Positions 56,101 to 59,780 of a stretch of 59,780 nucleotides of DNA are shown in pieces. Under the pieces are notes generated by a model. The model was not told the DNA's origin, did not search any database, and saw only the letters and a list, made by a program, of their open reading frames with translations. The stretch is from positions 36,347-96,126 of the forward strand of contig JAHNZQ020000004.1 in assembly GCA_019155205.2 (NCBI GenBank). Reading direction: 5' to 3'. A program made the translations under genes and the position numbers. Within the stretch, counting starts at the first letter, position 1; each line of letters begins with the position of its first letter. The DNA is from Gracilaria vermiculophylla (Eukaryota; Rhodophyta; Florideophyceae; Gracilariales; Gracilariaceae).

Positions 56101-56369
56101 TCAGACTGTAACGGTTGGCTGTCGTCCTCTATAACAACTTTGGTATTGTTGGTGGTGGTCGTAGAAGAAGGAAGCAAAGTATGTGAAGAGCTCAAATCCA
56201 AGATGCTGGAAGTCGTTTTGGCAGTTTCATGGTCTTGCTTGAAACGTCGTTCTTTATCTTGAATTGCTTTCAAAATAGCGGACCAATCTGCGGGTTTCCC
56301 TATCCCAATCACCCGGCCAGGAAACAAACCATCCGACACACCGAAGACCATTGAATTTTCATTTGTCAT
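55971..56369 (-). pseudogene. Unassigned frame, possibly the C-terminal end of the PP4R3-like pseudogene
   Basis: The minus frame reads ADWSAILKAIQDKERRFKQD, a Ser/Thr stretch, an acidic part and a basic end SPAKKTRR. The charged helix could correspond to the end of the armadillo part of PP4R3/SMEK proteins, and the basic end to their C-terminus. The similarity is weak. It lies downstream in the same direction as 57847-56562, which is the main reason to consider it. It could also be an unrelated frame. Confidence 0.25.
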
Positions 56370-56561
56370 GCCTCACGGTTTAAAAGAGAAAAGCGTTTGA
56401 GGATATGAGAATGAAGCAGTGTGTGGTCCCAGAAGAGCAGGTAGTACCGCTTCTTGATGGGCGGAAGACTTATTCTTCGATGAAAGAGACTTTGAATGCC
56501 AGTCAGTCAACCCGGTTTGTGGATGAGATGCCTCGGATGTATTTCGTGCATGCACATCACT

Positions 56562-57847
56562 TTAATCGCCGCGAACATGCGAGGCACTGGACCCATTCGA
56601 AACCTGACGTTGGCCAGAGGCAGGGTGCTTCTTTTCCTCGCGAAAAACTCGTTTTCGCTTCCACTCCCCCAATGCTTTCACAAATCGTGGTAGGTTCTGT
56701 TCATCATACTCCAAACATCCAATAACATCCGTGACGTATTTTTCGTTCAACAGCACTTTAAGCACGCTATTGGCACCTAAGGGAAATAAGCAGCGAATAA
56801 GAACGTTTAGCACGCTTATCAACTCGACGTCTCTACTGACTTCGGCTTCGCGAAATGTGTTACACAGCGATGAGATGAACTGGGGCGATGACACCAGTCG
56901 CGCAAACGCTTGACGAATGTTTTGATTCTCCATAACGTTGGACTGCATCATAAGATGCACCAGCATCATAAGTCCTTCGCGGTCGGGATTTGACATAGCC
57001 AAAATTATCTGTTTCACACTAGCAACGTTGGTGGTGGTCGTCGGAGACACGCGCACAGGAATTTGGGAAGGTCAAGAATCATGTAACCCGCGCCCTCCCG
57101 AAACAGCACCTCCTCAATCGCGTCCTGATTCCACGCGACATTGGGAACGGTGTCGTCAAACAGGCGCGGTTCATGAGTGCCAACAGCGGTGGAAACATCG
57201 TACAAGCGAGCCGGCGACGTAGGCGTATGATGCGTTTCACATTCGTTTGTATCGGCGATGTTCGCATCGCAAGCACGCGCTTCACGCGGCTGAGATGGGC
57301 GGGGATGCTCGGGGAGGAGAGATTGCGGCGGCAATGACTGGTGTGTCGTCGCGGGCATCGTTGCGTCATCGGGTGTGGAGTGATGCATCTGTTGGTGCGG
57401 CTGATGCGGTTGGTGGTGCTCCTGGTGATGGTGCTGCTGGTGGTGGTGCTGTTGCTGCCGGTGCTCTTGCTGCTCTGCGTCGTGGGGCGAATGAGACTGG
57501 GGTTTGGGGTCTTCGAGCATGAGAATCTTGATCTACAACTCGAAGCATCCGTTTACTTCGGCGAAGGACACAGCAACCTCAGTGGGTGAATTGGAGTCGG
57601 GAGAAGGTCGCCCATTCCACGTGATGATGTTCTTCTCCGGGCGGCGGTAGTATGCATCGGCGGGATGCAGTTGGGAGGAGAGCAACAGGGAGCCGTTGGT
57701 TTCTGCCAGAACTCACACGGTGAACAGATGGGTGTGCGGATCGACGAGGCAGGTGAGAAAGCCAGTTCCACGGTCGTCCTATTTGCCGTCATCATTTAGA
57801 ATGTAGAGCTTGACACGCCTCCCAGCGGCGGCCGCAGGGGTGGCCAT
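56562..57847 (-). pseudogene. PP4R3/SMEK-like protein (protein phosphatase 4 regulatory subunit 3), N-terminal half, decayed
   Basis: From the ATG at 57847 the frame reads GRRVKLYILNDDGK, then DDRGTG, AETNGSLLLSSQLHP and FAEVNGCFEL. This is the EVH1/PH-like domain of PP4R3, which guides protein phosphatase 4 to targets. Stops interrupt it at 57779-57781 (TAG), 57713-57715 (TGA) and 57533-57535 (TAG). Both TAGs sit where the family has Trp. A long Gln/His-rich insert (57510-57380) follows. After a frame shift near 57045, SVKQIILAMSNPDREGL, SVLNVLIRCLFPLGANSVLK and YVTDVIGCLEYDEQNLP match the start of the helical-repeat domain. Then similarity ends. It is a truncated, dead copy, presumably of an intact gene elsewhere. 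Confidence 0.75.
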
Positions 57848-58668
57848 GAGGAAGCACAAAACGCTGACATACGCAAAGCGCCGCCAAGAACGCACAGCGG
57901 CGCGCCGTGAGGCAGTGGAGCGTGCGAGAAAACGCAGAGCGAAACGCGCAGGGAAGGAGGAGAAGCGAACGGAAGCGAGGACGGCAGACGAGCGGGACGC
58001 TGGCGTGGGTGGGAGTTGACGATTCGTGGAGTCGGTGGAGCGGTGCGAGCGCGCTGAGGAGACAGCGGGTGCGGAGGGCAGAGGAACGCGCCGCGCATAA
58101 AGCCACTCAATGTGATGTCGAGCACTTGCGCACGCTGCTGACGCGCGCGTTTGTTTCCGTGATTGCTGCCCTCGCCGCCACAAATTTCAAAAAATTTGGG
58201 CGCGCGTTTTTTCGTGGCACCGTGCGCTGCGCACGTTGCCAGCGCACGAGCCCACGGGCGCAACTCTGCAAGAACGTCGCTGCCGCCACAGCGGCGCAGA
58301 CGCGTCCCAATCGCCGCTTCGACGACCTCTTATCCCACCGCGGCGTTTTTTCTCCCGTCTCGTCCCGTCCCGCCTTATTTACGCTTCTTGCTCCAAGTGG
58401 CTGCCTTCTTCTCCTTCTCCTCTTCACCTCCCCAACCTCCTCCTTTTTGCCTCCCCCTCCTCTTCCGCGTCCTCCACCTCCTCCATCTCATCCATCGTCC
58501 GGGCTGCTTCTCATTTCAATACCCCCTCTTTACCACCCCCAGATCCAGGTGGACACGGACGTAGAAACCGCCAAACGCCACCACACGCAGCCGCAGAACC
58601 AACCTCACCAGCCACCGCTCAATGACGGTGTCATACTGCAAGTCCCCCTACACCCTGCCGTCTACGGC
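57848..58668. other. Divergent intergenic region with pyrimidine tract
   Basis: It separates the starts of the PP4R3-like pseudogene (minus) and the kinase fragment (plus), so it could descend from a shared promoter region. The first part is GC-rich with many open frames of Arg-rich nonsense type. About 58385-58500 is strongly C/T-rich on the plus strand. The plus frame is open from 57907 through to the kinase, but nothing in it resembles a protein domain before about 58690. Confidence 0.45.
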
Positions 58669-58920
58669 ATGCTAGCTCTTCTCAGGCTGTACTACATCGC
58701 CGGCTTTGAGTTTGAATGCCCCCAACGTTACACAATCGATTGCGTGATTGGCCGCGGCGCGTACGGAATAGTGGGCGCCGCCATCGATCACGTCCGCAAG
58801 GAGATGGTCGCCATCAAGAGCATCAACGTCGTCACGCGAGACCTCATCGATAGCAAACGCACGCTGCCCGAAATGCTGCTGCTGGGGAGTACTAGCCGCA
58901 TGCGGTTGAAGGAGTACTGA
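58669..58920 (+). pseudogene. MAP-kinase-type protein kinase, N-terminal lobe fragment
   Basis: The frame (ATG at 58669) reads FECPQRYTIDCVIGRGAYGI, with the glycine-rich ATP loop near 58750. AAIDHVRKEMVAIKSINVVT follows, where Lys of VAIK near 58818 is the ATP-anchoring residue. Then comes DLIDSKRTLPEMLLLG, the helix C region with its Glu. This order and the KRTLxE motif are typical of MAP kinases. After about 80 residues the match stops and the frame ends at 58920. No catalytic loop (HRD), DFG or TxY motif follows in the next 860 bases. Either it is a truncated copy, or an intron longer than the remaining window follows. Confidence 0.7.
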
Positions 58921-59780
58921 AAACGGCATGGGAAGCGGTGGAGATGTACCGTATGGAGTTTCGAAATGAATGGGTGTGTGGAGGGGAACGACGGCAAGTT
59001 TGTGGTAACTCGAAGCGGAGAGCGACAGTTGCTTGAAGGATACCGTCGACTGGGAAGCTTTACTTGGCAGTCAGGGAAGACTACTTTTTGAAGCATGTGA
59101 CGAGGCGGCTTGGGGCTGTATTGGATTGCTTTGTAGGTTCGTGTTTGCTAGAGGAGGAATAGTTCGAGCGACTAAAGAGCAGGCGTGTGGAGGAGCTCCC
59201 ATTAATGGGTGTGGAAGTAGAGGAGGAGGACGGGGCCGGAGAGGGAGAGGAGAGGGTGGAGTGAAAGAAGAGTAATGAAAAGTGGTGGTATTTATTGGTT
59301 GAGGAGAGAGATGTAGCCTTGCCGTGGGGTCGCGGCAGAACCGATTGAAATAGAATCGCTGAAAGCGCCAGTGGAGACGTAAGGTGAAGGGAGGAGTGGC
59401 GTAGTTCTGACGGACAATGTGAACGGCGCCGAGGATGGAGGATGCAGGGATGAGTCTGAACCATGGGGTGACATTATCGGAGTCGGATTGTATGGAGATG
59501 GGGACGGGATTAGTGGTGTGGTTGTGTTCATCGTCTGTTGCCCATCTCAGGCTTATGCAATTGAGAGTGAGATCGACGCCGTCTTGAGGTGGGACTTCTT
59601 CAAAGAACTGGACGAAGGCAAACTCCTTTGGGTCTGGGTTGGGGGGGGTGGAGGAGTGATATGTGAAGCGAAGGAGTGATATGAGCTCGTTTGTTGGGGG
59701 TTAGGCGATGCTTGCAACGCCTCTGGTGCCTCTGAACGGCGCGGATGTTGCGGGCGAAGAAGGAGCAGTGCGGGTAGCAG
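58921..59780. other. No recognised gene at the window end
   Basis: A purine-rich stretch (59190-59270) and several short frames on both strands. The longest minus frames (59464-59081, 59531-59292) are Ser, Thr and Pro-rich and not recognised. No kinase C-lobe was seen in any frame. Confidence 0.45.

Noticed and set aside
55343..56134. 263-codon plus-strand frame as a host gene
   Set aside because: Strong Arg/Pro/Ser bias, overlapping equally long frames and no recognisable domain. Listed only as unassigned.
57907..58668. Long open frame upstream of the kinase as an N-terminal extension
   Set aside because: Composition is Arg, Pro and Ser nonsense, several other frames are equally open in this GC-rich stretch, and no domain is visible. 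The kinase start was taken at 58669.
1..59780. CRISPR arrays, operons or prokaryotic signals
   Set aside because: No regularly spaced repeats, Shine-Dalgarno-linked gene strings or phage-like genes. All content is eukaryotic transposon-type.

Overview
The window looks like eukaryotic nuclear DNA from a transposon-rich, gene-poor block. Almost every recognisable coding stretch belongs to a mobile element and nearly all are broken by stops or frameshifts. The mix (piggyBac, Tc1/mariner, PIF/Harbinger with plant-type partner proteins, another DDE endonuclease transposase, several Ty3/Gypsy chromoviruses) and the lack of clear introns in the few host-like pieces would suit a red macroalga with gene islands in a TE sea. 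That taxonomic guess is inference only. No intact gene is certain, and no rRNA, CRISPR or complete tRNA was seen.

Layout. 1-3440: the 3' end of one piggyBac-like element (PB1) lies tail-to-tail with a near-complete degenerate copy on the minus strand (PB2). 3480-8800: Ty3/Gypsy element A (plus), split by a Tc1/mariner insertion at 6348-7432. 8800-10960: no recognised gene. 10967-19640: large Ty3/Gypsy chromovirus B on the minus strand with both LTRs, a large internal deletion, and a long plus-strand antisense reading frame (aORF) between its chromodomain and 3' LTR. 19690-30679: a second chromovirus, E (plus), with three similar LTRs and its own 3' antisense frame on the minus strand. 30680-32526: an inverted copy of the 3' end of E. 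33000-34660: gag-protease piece F. 34665-39552: element C, a plus-strand relative of B truncated at both ends. 39625-40680: unknown reading frame. 42205-44500: third piggyBac copy (PB3), inverted relative to PB2. 45441-46380: DDE endonuclease-type transposase pseudogene. 46571-50801: two PIF/Harbinger elements in opposite orientation sharing one TAA. 51053-52250: SANT/Myb-like protein with a coiled-coil tail. 52250-54870: D, a 3' fragment of the B family (LTR plus aORF). 54905-59780: GC-rich, host-like DNA with a decayed PP4R3/SMEK-like pseudogene (minus) and a truncated MAP-kinase N-lobe (plus), arranged divergently.

The most interesting signal is the antisense frame. Two chromovirus groups (B/C/D and E/E2) each carry a second reading frame of about 2 kb, running from the 3' LTR inward and tail-to-tail with pol. 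In both groups two diverged copies still align as protein. Other points of note are tRNA-like (box A/box B) segments in the piggyBac 3' ends, a 53-base near-perfect palindrome there, and losses of catalytic residues in unrelated transposases, several of which are G-to-A/C-to-T changes.
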